From contig JBBDWU010000028.1 in NCBI GenBank assembly GCA_040902725.1, positions 75,047 to 139,046 of the forward strand: a stretch of 64,000 nucleotides of DNA, read 5' to 3'. Under the pieces are notes generated by a model. It was not told the origin of the DNA. It saw nothing but the letters and a program-made list of their open reading frames with translations, and searched no databases. This stretch comes from JACVRU01 sp040902725 (GTDB taxonomy: Bacteria; Actinomycetota; Thermoleophilia; Gaiellales; Gaiellaceae). Below are positions 47,847-56,720 of the stretch, one piece after another. The position numbers and the translations under genes were made by a program. How positions within the stretch are numbered: the stretch's first letter is position 1; every line of letters starts with the position of its first letter.

Positions 47847-49703
47847 CTAGGCCGCGCGGGCGAGCGGAGACTCGGCCAGCCGCGCGCGAAACGCCGCCGA
47901 CTCGAGCGGATGCCGGCGCGGGCCGCCCGCTTCGACGCCGAGCTCGTCGAAGATGGCTTGTGCCTCCTGCGACCGCGATTCCGATTGCCACTCCGCCCGC
48001 AGCCAGGCGTAGAGCTCCTCCAGCCGGTCGTCGCTGTCGAAGATCCGGCGGATGTTGAGCTGCGGCGCGACCGTCCCGTTCCAGCGGTTCTCCTGCAGCC
48101 GGAAGGCGACGTCGAAGCGCCCGGGCCGGCGCAGGCTGTCGAGCTGCGAGCCGAGGCCGAACGCGATCGCGCCGCCGGCGTCGTCGCCGCCCTGCCGGAG
48201 CCGGAAGCGGAGGTGCTTGCCCTCCCCCACCGTCTGAATGTCCGCAAGCTCGCCGCCCGCGGCGAGCAGCGTCACCTCGGGGTTGCCGAGTCCGAACGGG
48301 GCCAGGCGGGCCAGCTCGCCGGCCAGCTCGAGCGTCAGCCGCGTGCCGCGCGGGAGCACCGCGTCGACGCGCGTGACCGACTGGAGGTCCTCGTCGGCAA
48401 CGGTGGCGTCGGCGTGCAGCGCGAAGGCCTCGGCGAACGCCTCGACGTTCTCGGGCAGGATCGAGAGGCCGGCGGCTGCGCGATGGCCGCCGAACCGCTC
48501 CAGGTGCTGCGAGCAGGCGCCGAGCGCGGCATGCAGATCGAAGCTGGCGATCGAGCGCCCGGACCCCTTCCAGGCGCCCTCGCCGCCCGCGATCAGCACC
48601 ACCGGGCGATGGAAGCGCTCGACGAGGCGCGAAGCGACGATCCCGATGACGCCCTCGTGCCAGGTCTCGTCGGCGAGGACGTAGCCGCGCCGCGCCTGCT
48701 TGGGCTCGGGCCACTCCTCGACGCACGCGACCGCCTCGCGCACGATTCGCTCCTCGACTGCCTGCCGGTCGCGATTGAGCCGCTCGAGCTCGTTCGCGAG
48801 CCGCTTCGCCTCGTCCCGGTCGTCGGTCAGCAGCAGCTCGAGCGCGCTGCCGGGGTGGCCGAGCCGTCCGGCGGCGTTGATCCGCGGCGCGAGCCGGAAT
48901 CCGACCGCGCCCGCGTCGACCGCCGCCGGGTCGACGCCCGCGGTCGCCATCAGCGCCTGGAGCCCGGGCTTCTGCGTCCGCGCCAGCGCGAGCAGGCCGG
49001 CCGAGGCGAGCGCGCGGTTCTCGTCGACGAGCGGCACGACGTCGGCGATCGTCGCCAGCGCGACGAGGTCGAGGTGCCGGGAGACGTCTACGCCGAGCGC
49101 CTCCGCGAGCTTGTAGACGACGCCCGTCCCGCAGAGCTCGGGGAACGGGTAGTCGGACGGCCGCGTGGCGACGACCGGGCAATCGGGGAGCTCGTCACCG
49201 GGCCGGTGATGGTCGGTGACGACGACCTCGAGCCCGAGCGCCTTCGCGTCGGCGACCTCGCGCACGGCCGTGATGCCGCAGTCGACGGTGAGCACGAGGC
49301 CGACGCCGTCGCCCGCGAGCCGGGAGATCGTGTCCGCGTTGACGCCGTAGCCCTCGTCGAAGCGGCTCGGCAGGTGCCAGGAGACGTCGGCGCCGAGCTC
49401 GCGCAGCGTCAGCACCGCCAGCGCGGTGGCGCAGATGCCGTCGACGTCGTAGTCGCCGTGGACGCAGATGCGCCGGCCGGCCGCGATCGCGGCGCGGATG
49501 CGCTCGCACGCCTCGCGCATCTGGCCGAGCAGGAAGGGATCGTGCCCAGGGGGCTCGGCGGCGAGGAACGCTCTCGCCGTCTCGGGAGTCCCGTACCCGC
49601 GCCGGACGAGGACGGCTGCCGTGATCTCGCTGATTCCGAGCTCCCGGGCGAGGGTCGTCGCTTCTCGGTACGGGCAGGGACCGATCTCCCAGCTGCCCTG
49701 CAT
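47847..49703 (-). CDS. recJ: Single-stranded-DNA-specific exonuclease RecJ
   Basis: 5'-3' exonuclease for recombination and repair. The 618-residue protein has DHH-family motifs I-IV: HGDYDVDGICATA (82-94, D84/D86), LTVDCGITA, TDHHRPGD (163-170) and PLVDENRALA; then the DHHA1 domain with GSGRSIASFDL and FGGHRAAAGL, and a C-terminal OB domain. The start may be ATG 49701-49703 or the GTG just before it. It runs with relA in the same direction. A small membrane-protein gene lies just upstream. Confidence 0.94.
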   Translation of the reverse strand: MQGSWEIGPCPYREATTLARELGISEITAAVLVRRGYGTPETARAFLAAEPPGHDPFLLGQMREACERIRAAIAAGRRICVHGDYDVDGICATALAVLTLRELGADVSWHLPSRFDEGYGVNADTISRLAGDGVGLVLTVDCGITAVREVADAKALGLEVVVTDHHRPGDELPDCPVVATRPSDYPFPELCGTGVVYKLAEALGVDVSRHLDLVALATIADVVPLVDENRALASAGLLALARTQKPGLQALMATAGVDPAAVDAGAVGFRLAPRINAAGRLGHPGSALELLLTDDRDEAKRLANELERLNRDRQAVEERIVREAVACVEEWPEPKQARRGYVLADETWHEGVIGIVASRLVERFHRPVVLIAGGEGAWKGSGRSIASFDLHAALGACSQHLERFGGHRAAAGLSILPENVEAFAEAFALHADATVADEDLQSVTRVDAVLPRGTRLTLELAGELARLAPFGLGNPEVTLLAAGGELADIQTVGEGKHLRFRLRQGGDDAGGAIAFGLGSQLDSLRRPGRFDVAFRLQENRWNGTVAPQLNIRRIFDSDDRLEELYAWLRAEWQSESRSQEAQAIFDELGVEAGGPRRHPLESAAFRARLAESPLARAA

Positions 49704-49752
49704 CACAGGCCAACCGTACGGCCGGGATCGGACGGATCCGCGCGGCGCGTGG

Positions 49753-49953
49753 TTACGGGCGGATCGACAGCGCGACGACGAGCCCGACGGCGGCGACGAT
49801 CCCCGCCACGATCAGCACCGGATGCCGCGACCGCCCGAGCGACTCGCGGATGATCTTGCCCCAGAGCACGAAGAGGAACGCCGTGGCGCCCAGGGTCACG
49901 ACGATCACGGGCGCGAGCAGCGCGGCCCGCTCGGCAAGGGAGGCTGTGCTCAT
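49753..49953 (-). CDS. Small two-helix membrane protein
   Basis: A 66-residue protein with helices at about 13-31 (APVIVVTLGATAFLFVLWG) and 45-62 (PVLIVAGIVAAVGLVVALS), joined by a short basic loop (KIIRESLGRSRH). No family recognised. It is 49 bases upstream of recJ on the same strand, starts with ATG and is divergent, by 22 bases, from the next hypothetical gene. Confidence 0.65.
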   Translation of the reverse strand: MSTASLAERAALLAPVIVVTLGATAFLFVLWGKIIRESLGRSRHPVLIVAGIVAAVGLVVALSIRP

Positions 49954-49975
49954 AGCCTTGATTATCCTGCGGGCG

Positions 49976-50431
49976 ATGAGCGAGGCGAACTACACCTCCG
50001 GCGACGACTACGTGATCGAGTTCCTCGGCTACCGCTTCGGCTTCAACGCCGGCGACTTCGAGGAGCGCGTCACTGCAGCCGCCGTCAAGCTCGGTCTGTT
50101 GCACGTGAACGAGCTCGACGGCGACGAGACGGCCGACCTGGTCGAGCTCGCCGCGGACGGCCGCATCGCGGAGCCGCGGAGCGGGCTCGGCCAGTATCTC
50201 GTTCGCCACTGGGAGGAGGTCTCCCTGGTCGAAGGGGAGTCGCTCGTCTACTGGCTCCGCAAGCTCGTCTTCCGCGGCGCCTGGCTCGACCACCGCGTCA
50301 AGGAGGGGTTGCTCGAGGTCGCGTGGGACGAGGAGAACGCGGACTTCGCCTACCGCGACCCCGACGGCGACCGCGCGCTGCTCGAGCTCGCCCCCGTGCC
50401 GTCCTGGCACGAGCAGCAGTTTCGGCGCTAG
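49976..50431 (+). CDS. Hypothetical soluble protein
   Basis: A 151-residue acidic protein (many Asp and Glu) without signal peptide or membrane helix. Features: a beta-rich start (DDYVIEFLGYRFGFNAGDFEE), helices around VTAAAVKLGLL and ESLVYWLRKLVFRGAWLDH, and a C-terminal strand (RALLELAPVPSWHEQQF). I do not recognise a family. ATG at 49976, after an in-frame but unconvincing upstream extension. The last four bases overlap the convergent secreted-protein gene. Confidence 0.6.
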   Translation: MSEANYTSGDDYVIEFLGYRFGFNAGDFEERVTAAAVKLGLLHVNELDGDETADLVELAADGRIAEPRSGLGQYLVRHWEEVSLVEGESLVYWLRKLVFRGAWLDHRVKEGLLEVAWDEENADFAYRDPDGDRALLELAPVPSWHEQQFRR

Positions 50432-51120
50432 GACGGACGGCGAACGAGCCGCACCTGCCACGAGACGATCGTCGTCTTCGTGGCGCCTCCGGTCGCGTCC
50501 GGGAAGCGGGGACCCAGCGACTCGACCGTGCGCGCGCTGCTGCGCGCCACCACGGACTTGCGCGCGAGCGCCCGCTGCACTGTCAGTGACGAAGACATCC
50601 GCGGCAGCAGCAAGTGCTCTGCGCCCGGCACGCCGAAGAAGAAGCAGTCGCGGTCGTTCCAATGCGACGCGGAGCCCAGGAGCGTGAGCGTGGGACTGAA
50701 TCCGATCAGCAGCGAGCGGGACGGCACCCTCAGGGGCCAGGGCCCTTCGCAGCCGGTCGTATCGAAGCGCCGCTCGGCCTGGATGCAGGGCGGCTCGTAG
50801 GAGTCGACGAACTCGCCGCTGCGGCGGGCTTCGCCCACGAGGGCGACGACGCCCGTCGCTTGGGGAACGAGCCGCCGGAGGGAGATCGCCGCCGGCCGCT
50901 CGGACCGGAACGAGCCGGTCATCGTCGCCCGCCAGCGGATCGTCCGCCGGCAAGCGCCCTCGAATGGGAACTGGATTTCCTCCCCCTCCTCGGTAAGCGC
51001 GAACGTGCCGGTCACGCTCAGCATTACCACGGGCCACCTCTGATCCGGTCCGGCCTCGGCGACCGGCGCCGCAAGCGCCAGCGTGGCGACCGCCAACAGG
51101 ACCAATGCGCATCGCGACAT
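50428..51120 (-). CDS. Secreted protein of unknown function
   Basis: A 230-residue exported protein with a signal peptide (MSRCALVLLAVATLALAAPVAEA). The mature part is beta-rich, with Cys in GACRRTI, PPCIQAE, TGCEGP and RDCFFFG that may form disulfides. An ATG 12 bases upstream (MIGE) is an alternative; GGAG lies closer to the chosen one. It may be a small extracellular sandwich domain. No family recognised. It interrupts the space between recJ and ruvB on the same strand. Confidence 0.65.
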   Translation of the reverse strand: MSRCALVLLAVATLALAAPVAEAGPDQRWPVVMLSVTGTFALTEEGEEIQFPFEGACRRTIRWRATMTGSFRSERPAAISLRRLVPQATGVVALVGEARRSGEFVDSYEPPCIQAERRFDTTGCEGPWPLRVPSRSLLIGFSPTLTLLGSASHWNDRDCFFFGVPGAEHLLLPRMSSSLTVQRALARKSVVARSSARTVESLGPRFPDATGGATKTTIVSWQVRLVRRPS

Positions 51121-51176
51121 CTCTCCGATCATGGCACCCGGCCGATCGGGCTACAAGCGATCCCGGTGCGAGCCCG

Positions 51177-51473
51177 CTAAGCCGAGTTCGGCAGCGAGAA
51201 CCCGACCGGCGGATCGACTTCCGCCGCTCGGCTGATGTCGATCCTGCGGATCGCTCCGAGCGGGACGACCACCGCGTCAGGGGGCTCGCCGGTCGGGTGC
51301 GGCTTGAGCGTCACGAAGCCGAAGCCGGGCTCCGGCGCGATCGACTCGACGGCGAGCCGAGAGCCGTCCGCCAGCTCGACCTCGACGTGCGGCTGATCGG
51401 AAACCCCCGCGATCGCGCGGTGGAGGCGCTCGACGAACTCCTCCACCGGCGCCGCGGAGCCGGGCAGCCACAT
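51177..51473 (-). CDS. Hypothetical protein adjacent to ruvB
   Basis: A 98-residue soluble protein, eight bases downstream of ruvB on the same strand. It has an N-terminal helix (VEEFVERLHRAIAG) followed by alternating strands (HVEVELADGSRLAVESI, GFGFVTLKPHP, DAVVVPLGAIRRIDIS), a pattern like a small SH3- or Sm-like barrel. No family recognised. The close spacing suggests cotranscription with ruvCAB. Confidence 0.65.
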   Translation of the reverse strand: MWLPGSAAPVEEFVERLHRAIAGVSDQPHVEVELADGSRLAVESIAPEPGFGFVTLKPHPTGEPPDAVVVPLGAIRRIDISRAAEVDPPVGFSLPNSA

Positions 51474-51481
51474 GTGGGTGC

Positions 51482-52504
51482 TCAGAACAGCCTCGTCTCC
51501 CGCTCCGGCTCGGCACCGAGGTGCCCGAGCCCGCGCTCGGTGACGATGCGGCCGCGAGGCGTCCGCTGGATGAAGCCGAGCTGGAGCAGGTAGGGCTCGT
51601 AGACGTCCTCGATCGTGTCCGACTCCTCCCCCAGCGCCACCGCGAGCGTCGACAGGCCGACTGGGCCGCCGCCGAAGCGCTCGACGATCGCCCGCAGCAG
51701 CGCGCGGTCGGTGCGCTCGAGCCCCTCGCCGTCGACCTCGAGCAGCTCGAGTGCCTCGCGGGCTACCTCGGTGGTGATCGAGCCTTCGTGGCGCACCTCG
51801 GCGACGTCGCGTACGCGCCTCAGGATGCGGTTGGCGATGCGCGGCGTCCCGCGCGCGCGACGCGCGATCTCGTCCGCCGCCTCGTCCTCCACGGTCACGC
51901 CGAGGATGCTGGCCGAGCGCCGGACGATCAGCCCCAGCTCGGCCGGGCTGTAGTAGTCGAGCCGGAACGTGATGCCGAAGCGGTCGCGGAGCGGGCTGGT
52001 GAGCAGACCCGTGCGCGTGGTCGCGCCGACGAGCGTGAACGCGGGCAGGTCGAGCGTGAGCGTCCGGGCCGCCGGGCCCTGGCCGACGACGATGTCGAGG
52101 CGGAAGTCCTCGAGCGCCGGGTAGAGGATCTCCTCGATCGAGCGGTTGAGGCGGTGGATCTCGTCCACGAACAGGACGTCCCGCTGCTCGAGCGAAGTGA
52201 GGATGGCCGCCATGTCGCCCTTGCGCTCCAGCGCCGGGCCGGCGACCGTCCGGATGCCGACGCCGAGCTCCTCGCGGACGATGAACGCGAGGCTGGTCTT
52301 GCCGAGGCCGGGCGGGCCGACGAGGAGGACGTGATCGAGCGCCTCGCCGCGCGCACGAGCCGCCTCGAGCGCGATGGCGAGCTGCTCCTTGACCCGCTCC
52401 TGGCCGACGAAGTCGTCGAGCCGGCGCGGGCGGAGGGAGCGCTCGACCTCGTCTTCCTCCGGCGCCACCACCGGCGCGAGGAACTGCGTCGCCGGCTCGC
52501 TCAT
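51482..52504 (-). CDS. ruvB: Holliday junction branch-migration helicase RuvB
   Basis: AAA+ motor that drives branch migration with RuvA. The 340-residue protein has Walker A GPPGLGKTS (63-71), Walker B LFVDEIHRL (111-119), sensor 1 VGATTR, the RDRFG motif with arginine finger, and the C-terminal winged helix (GPVGLSTLAVALGEE). The start overlaps the ruvA stop (ATGA). Standard ruvC-ruvA-ruvB order. Confidence 0.97.
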   Translation of the reverse strand: MSEPATQFLAPVVAPEEDEVERSLRPRRLDDFVGQERVKEQLAIALEAARARGEALDHVLLVGPPGLGKTSLAFIVREELGVGIRTVAGPALERKGDMAAILTSLEQRDVLFVDEIHRLNRSIEEILYPALEDFRLDIVVGQGPAARTLTLDLPAFTLVGATTRTGLLTSPLRDRFGITFRLDYYSPAELGLIVRRSASILGVTVEDEAADEIARRARGTPRIANRILRRVRDVAEVRHEGSITTEVAREALELLEVDGEGLERTDRALLRAIVERFGGGPVGLSTLAVALGEESDTIEDVYEPYLLQLGFIQRTPRGRIVTERGLGHLGAEPERETRLF

Positions 52505-53061
52505 GCCGCTTCCCGCAACGCGAGCCGCACCTGCTCCTCGACGGGCAGTTCGGGATCGACGGCGGCGAGTGCCCGCTCGGCGTCGACGACTGCCCAGCCG
52601 AGCTCGACGAGCGCGTCGCGCGCCAGCAGGTCGCCCGAGCCGTGCGACGTCGCCTCGACGACCGTCCCGAGCTTCTCCTTCAGCTCGAGCACGATGCGCT
52701 CGGCGGTCTTCTTGCCGATCCCGGGGATGGCCTGGAAGCGCGCGACGTCCTCGCGCGCGATCGCCCGGCGCAGGTCGCCCGGAGCCGCGCTGGAGAGGAT
52801 GGCGAGCGCCACCTTGGGACCGATCCCGTTCACCGACAGCAGCTGCACGAACAGCTCCCGCTCGGCCGCGTCGGCGAAGCCGTAGAGCTGGAGCACGTCC
52901 TCCCGGACGTGCAGGTAGGTCTCGACGGTCACCTCGGCATTGCCCTCGGCCTTCCGGAGCGCGCCCGAGGTCGCCGCGACGAGGTAGCCGACCCCGCCCA
53001 CGTCCAGGACGAGCCCGTCGGCCGTGCGCGCCACCGGCTTGCCGCGCAGGCGCGAGATCAT
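52501..53061 (-). CDS. ruvA: Holliday junction DNA-binding subunit RuvA
   Basis: Junction-binding tetramer partner of RuvB. The 186-residue protein starts MISRLRGKPV with the OB domain, contains two helix-hairpin-helix motifs (LLSVNGIGPKVALAIL near 80-95 and FQAIPGIGKKTAERIVLEL near 112-130) and ends with the RuvB-contact three-helix domain (DALVELGWAV). Start overlaps the ruvC stop and its own stop overlaps ruvB, so all three are coupled. Confidence 0.96.
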   Translation of the reverse strand: MISRLRGKPVARTADGLVLDVGGVGYLVAATSGALRKAEGNAEVTVETYLHVREDVLQLYGFADAAERELFVQLLSVNGIGPKVALAILSSAAPGDLRRAIAREDVARFQAIPGIGKKTAERIVLELKEKLGTVVEATSHGSGDLLARDALVELGWAVVDAERALAAVDPELPVEEQVRLALREAA

Positions 53062-53543
53062 CCGGCCACCTTCAGGAGCGGCGGCGCCGTCGCGTGGCAG
53101 ACGGCGACCGCGAGCGCGTCGGAGGCGTGATCCGACATCGGCTCCTCCACCCCTAGGATCATCCGCACCATCCGCTGAACCTGCGCCTTGTCGGCGCGGC
53201 CGTAGCCGCAAACGGTCTGCTTGACGCGCGCAGGCGCGTACTCAGCGCACTCGACGCCGGCGAGCACGCCGGCGAGCAGGACGGCACCTCGCGCTTGCCC
53301 GACGGAGAGTGCGATGCGGGCGTCGGCGCCGACGTACGACTCCTCCAGCGCGACCGCGTCCAGCTCGTGCTCCTCTAGCAGGCCGGCGACTCCCTCGTAG
53401 ATCGTCCTCAAGCGCAGCTCGACCCGTTCGCCTGGCGGTGTCCGCCACAGGCCGTGACACACGGCCCGGAGGCGCCCGTCGCTTGCGTGGACGATCCCGT
53501 ACCCGCACTCAGCCGTCCCAGGGTCGATTCCGAGAACCTTCAC
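53058..53543 (-). CDS. ruvC: Holliday junction resolvase RuvC
   Basis: Endonuclease that resolves Holliday junctions. The 161-residue RNase H-fold protein has acidic active-site residues D7 (VLGIDPGT), E67/E68 (VALEESYVG) and the C-terminal cluster SDHASDALAVA (H139/D142 aligning with the last pair). GTG start at 53541-53543, 44 bases downstream of yebC. Confidence 0.96.
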   Translation of the reverse strand: MKVLGIDPGTAECGYGIVHASDGRLRAVCHGLWRTPPGERVELRLRTIYEGVAGLLEEHELDAVALEESYVGADARIALSVGQARGAVLLAGVLAGVECAEYAPARVKQTVCGYGRADKAQVQRMVRMILGVEEPMSDHASDALAVAVCHATAPPLLKVAG

Positions 53544-53587
53544 GCCGAGACATTAGGGATCGCCTCGGACGTTCCTGCGAGGCGGTT

Positions 53588-54343
53588 CTAGACGGCCACG
53601 GCCTCCAGGAGGCGCTCGGCGATGTCGAAGTTGGCGTACACGTCCTGGACGTCGTCGCTCTCCTCGAGGGCGTCCATCAGGCGGACGATCTTGCGCGCCA
53701 CGGCCTCGTCCGCGACGGCGACCGTGGTCTTGGGCAGCATCGTCGACTGCGCGTCCTCGACGGTGAAGCCGGCGCCTTCGAGGCTCTTGCGGACGGCGGT
53801 CAAGAGCTCGGGCGGGCAGGTGACCTGGAAGGTCTCGCCCTCTCGAACGACGTCGTCGGCGCCCGCCTCGGCCGCCGCCAGCGTCAGCTCGTCCTCGTCG
53901 ACGCCGTCGGCGGGCACGAGCACGACGCCCGTGCGCTCGAACAGCCACGCCACCGAGCCCGACTCGCCGAGATTGCCGTCGCTCTTCGTGAAGACGTGCC
54001 GCACGTCGGCCGCGGTGCGGTTGCGGTTGTCGGTCAGCGCCTCGATGTAGATCGCGACGCCGCCGGGCCCGTAGCCCTCGTAGGTGACCGTCTCGTAGGC
54101 GGCGGCGTCCGCGCCCTCGCCGGAGGCGCGCGCGATCGCGCGCTCGATGTTGTCCTTCGGCATGGAGGCCTGCCGCGCCTTCTCGATCGCGTTCTGGAGC
54201 GCGAGATTGCTCGCTGGATCGCCTCCGCCCTCCCGCACGGCCACGCTGATCGCGCGCGAGAGCTTGGTGAACTCCTGGCCGCGCTTCGCGTCGGTCGCCC
54301 CCTTCTTGCGCTTGATCGACGCCCACTTGCTATGACCCGACAC
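53588..54343 (-). CDS. yebC: YebC/TACO1-family protein
   Basis: A 251-residue protein with the hallmark N-terminus SGHSKWASIKRKKGATDAKR, then NIERAIARASGE, YEGYGPGGVAIYIE and NRNRTAADVRHVFTK. Recent work on the family links it to translation of proline-rich stretches or to transcriptional regulation; both have been proposed. GTG start; its 5' end overlaps pdxT by 14 bases. The order pdxS-pdxT-yebC-ruvCAB is conserved in actinobacteria. Confidence 0.95.
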   Translation of the reverse strand: MSGHSKWASIKRKKGATDAKRGQEFTKLSRAISVAVREGGGDPASNLALQNAIEKARQASMPKDNIERAIARASGEGADAAAYETVTYEGYGPGGVAIYIEALTDNRNRTAADVRHVFTKSDGNLGESGSVAWLFERTGVVLVPADGVDEDELTLAAAEAGADDVVREGETFQVTCPPELLTAVRKSLEGAGFTVEDAQSTMLPKTTVAVADEAVARKIVRLMDALEESDDVQDVYANFDIAERLLEAVAV

Positions 54344-54890
54344 CGGCGCCCACCTCCTCCCGCACGAGGTCGAGGAACCGCTCGTGGACGCGCGTGTCGT
54401 CGGTCAACTCGGGGTGGAACGAGGCGACGAGGAACCGGCCCTGCCGCAGCAGCACCGCCTCTCCGTCCAGCTCCCCCAGCACCTCGACCCCGGGGCCCAC
54501 GTCGCGGACGCGCGGCGCGCGGATGAAGACGCCGCGTAGCGGCTCGTCGTCGCCCGCGAGCGCCAGGTCGGCCTCGAAGCTCGCCACCTGGCGGCCGTAC
54601 GCGTTGCGGTCGACCTCGAGGTCGACCAGGCCGAGGTGGTTCCGGTCGAGCAGGATCATCCCGGCGCAGGTGCCGAAGACGCCGCCCTGGAAGCGCCGGA
54701 TCGAGTCCTCGAGCCCGTAGAGGCGGATCAGCCGGCCGATCGCCGTCGACTCGCCGCCGGGGATGACGAGCCCGTCGAGGCCCTCAAGGTGCTCCGGCTT
54801 GCGCACCTCGACGACCTCCGCGCCGAGCCGGCGCAGCACGACCGTGTGCTCGCGAAACGCTCCCTGGACTGCCAGGACCCCGATCTTCAT
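54330..54890 (-). CDS. pdxT: Pyridoxal 5'-phosphate synthase glutaminase subunit PdxT
   Basis: Supplies ammonia from glutamine to PdxS for vitamin B6 synthesis. The 186-residue class I glutamine amidotransferase has GGES at 45-48, nucleophile C75 (FGTCAGMILL) and the His/Glu pair H159/E161 (SFHPELTDD). ATG at 54888-54890. Unusually, a membrane-protein gene stands between pdxS and pdxT; the order is otherwise normal. Confidence 0.95.
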   Translation of the reverse strand: MKIGVLAVQGAFREHTVVLRRLGAEVVEVRKPEHLEGLDGLVIPGGESTAIGRLIRLYGLEDSIRRFQGGVFGTCAGMILLDRNHLGLVDLEVDRNAYGRQVASFEADLALAGDDEPLRGVFIRAPRVRDVGPGVEVLGELDGEAVLLRQGRFLVASFHPELTDDTRVHERFLDLVREEVGAGVGS

Positions 54891-54901
54891 CGGGGCCAAT
54901 T

Positions 54902-55795
54902 CTACGGAGCGGGCTCTTCCGTCCGCCTGCGGACGCCGAGGCCGAGCACGACGAAGAAGAGCCCGAGCAGCCCGTAGACGAGCCCCGGCACCCACGGCCG
55001 GAGCTCCCCGCCGCCCTCGCCGGCGAAGAAGAACGGCAGCGCTTCGACGCCGCTCCATTGCGTGACGAAGTGGACCGACGCCGCGAAGATGCCGATGATG
55101 CCGAGCACGGCCCAGCTCGAGCGGCCCGTGCCGCGGGCGATGCCGACGAAGGCAAGGCCTGTGAGGGCAACGAGCACCCAATCCGTGTCGCTGGAATTCC
55201 ACCACTGCAGCAGCGCGCCGCCGACGAGGACCCCTGCGACGACGTGGACCCAGAAGCCCGAAGGCCCGCCGAGCGCGCTCCCGATCCCGAGGTACAGGAG
55301 CCCGATCAGCAGCGTCAGCACATAGGACCAGTCGCCGCCGCCCGAGAGCACGTCCACGACGAGGAGCCAGCTGAGGACGAGCGGGAAGACGACGAGGAGG
55401 GGGAACTCGAAGACCGAGAGCGCCACGGACGCGGTCACGATCCCGATCACGAGCATGAGCCACAGGCCCCAGTTCCAGCCGTCGAACGCCGAGCCGTCCT
55501 CCGCCGGCGCCCAGCCCCACCACTCGAGGAGCGACCCGAGGAACACGAGCCAGACAGCCAGGGTCGCGAAGGCGAACAGCCCCGCGGGGATCCACTCGCT
55601 GCGCAGCCGGAAGGCGTACGCGATTGCGCACAGCACCACGAGCGGCAGGAGCGTCCACGCGACGAGCCCGGCGTCGCCGGACTCGGAAGCCAGGTAGATC
55701 AGCGAGACGGCCGCGCCGACGAGAACCGTGAAGCCGCCCACGTAGAGGACGAAGTTCGAGGTCGTCCAGACAGGCTTCCGGGGCACGCGCGCCAC
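54902..55795 (-). CDS. Polytopic membrane protein between pdxS and pdxT
   Basis: A 297-residue protein with about nine hydrophobic helices spaced evenly through the chain (for example NFVLYVGGFTVLVGAAVSL, LLPLVVLCAIAYAF, LPFFFAG then LVYGLLGLFFVVLGLGV), and short Trp-rich loops (LEWWGWAPAEDG, FDGWNWGLW). No family recognised and no catalytic motif seen. GTG start 30 bases after the pdxS stop and 11 bases before pdxT, so it is cotranscribed with both. A transport role for a B6 vitamer is conceivable but unsupported by sequence. Confidence 0.75.
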   Translation of the reverse strand: MARVPRKPVWTTSNFVLYVGGFTVLVGAAVSLIYLASESGDAGLVAWTLLPLVVLCAIAYAFRLRSEWIPAGLFAFATLAVWLVFLGSLLEWWGWAPAEDGSAFDGWNWGLWLMLVIGIVTASVALSVFEFPLLVVFPLVLSWLLVVDVLSGGGDWSYVLTLLIGLLYLGIGSALGGPSGFWVHVVAGVLVGGALLQWWNSSDTDWVLVALTGLAFVGIARGTGRSSWAVLGIIGIFAASVHFVTQWSGVEALPFFFAGEGGGELRPWVPGLVYGLLGLFFVVLGLGVRRRTEEPAP

Positions 55796-55825
55796 CCTAA
55801 CCGGCGCGGCGGACGGGGAGCGCGC

Positions 55826-56710
55826 TTACCAGCCGCGGCGTTCGAGCAGATCTTCGGGCGCGAGCGTGGCCGCGGAGATCCCGACCATCGGCTCGCCGAG
55901 GCCCGCGGAGACACGCGCGAGCACCTCGGGGTCGTTGAAGTGCGTCGTCGCCTCGACGATCGCCTTCGCGCGCAGCTCGGGATCGCCGGACTTGAAGATC
56001 CCGGAGCCGACGAAGACGCCGTCCGCGCCGAGCTGCATGCAGAGCGCGGCGTCGGCGGGTGTCGCGATCCCGCCGGCTGTGAAGGTGACGACCGGCAGCC
56101 GTCCGGCCTCGGCGACCCAGCGCACGAGCTCGAACGGGGCCTGGAGGTTCTTGGCTTCCGTGTAGAGCTCCTCCTCGCGCAAGGTCTGGAGCCGGCGGAT
56201 GGTGCCGAAGACGGCGCGCATGTGGGTGACGGCGTTGACGATGTCGCCCGTCCCCGCCTCGCCCTTCGTCCGGATCATCGCTGCGCCCTCGGCGATGCGC
56301 CGGAGCGCCTCGCCCAGGTTGGTGCAGCCGCAGACGAAGGGGATCGTGAACTGCCACTTGTCGACGTGATGCCCCAGGTCGGCGGGCGTCAGCACCTCGC
56401 TCTCGTCCACGTAGTCGACCTCGAGCGCCTGGAGGATCTGCGCCTCGGCGAAGTGGCCGATGCGGCACTTGGCCATGACCGGGATGGTCACGGCCTCCTG
56501 GATCTCGCGGATCTTGGTCGGGTCGGCCATGCGGGCGACGCCGCCGTCGCGGCGGATGTCCGCCGGCACGCGCTCGAGCGCCATCACCGCGACCGCGCCC
56601 GCGTCCTCGGCGATCTTGGCCTGATCGGCCGTGACGACGTCCATGATCACGCCGCCCTTGAGCATCTCGGCGAGGCCGGTCTTGACCCTCAGCGTCCCGA
56701 TCTCGAGCAT
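55826..56710 (-). CDS. pdxS: Pyridoxal 5'-phosphate synthase subunit PdxS
   Basis: Makes PLP from ribose-5-phosphate (or ribulose-5-phosphate), glyceraldehyde-3-phosphate and ammonia. The 294-residue TIM barrel has all catalytic residues at standard numbers: D24 (VIMDVVT), K81 (VMAKCRIGH) and K149 (RTKGEAGTG). ATG at 56708-56710. It starts the run pdxS, membrane protein, pdxT, yebC, ruvCAB. Confidence 0.97.
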   Translation of the reverse strand: MLEIGTLRVKTGLAEMLKGGVIMDVVTADQAKIAEDAGAVAVMALERVPADIRRDGGVARMADPTKIREIQEAVTIPVMAKCRIGHFAEAQILQALEVDYVDESEVLTPADLGHHVDKWQFTIPFVCGCTNLGEALRRIAEGAAMIRTKGEAGTGDIVNAVTHMRAVFGTIRRLQTLREEELYTEAKNLQAPFELVRWVAEAGRLPVVTFTAGGIATPADAALCMQLGADGVFVGSGIFKSGDPELRAKAIVEATTHFNDPEVLARVSAGLGEPMVGISAATLAPEDLLERRGW

Positions 56711-56720
56711 CGGGTGGATT

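Noticed and set aside
47749..47850. 33-residue plus-strand frame between relA and recJ, with AGGAG 12 bases upstream
   Set aside because: Very Arg-rich product, poor RBS spacing and overlap with the recJ stop; not enough evidence for a gene.
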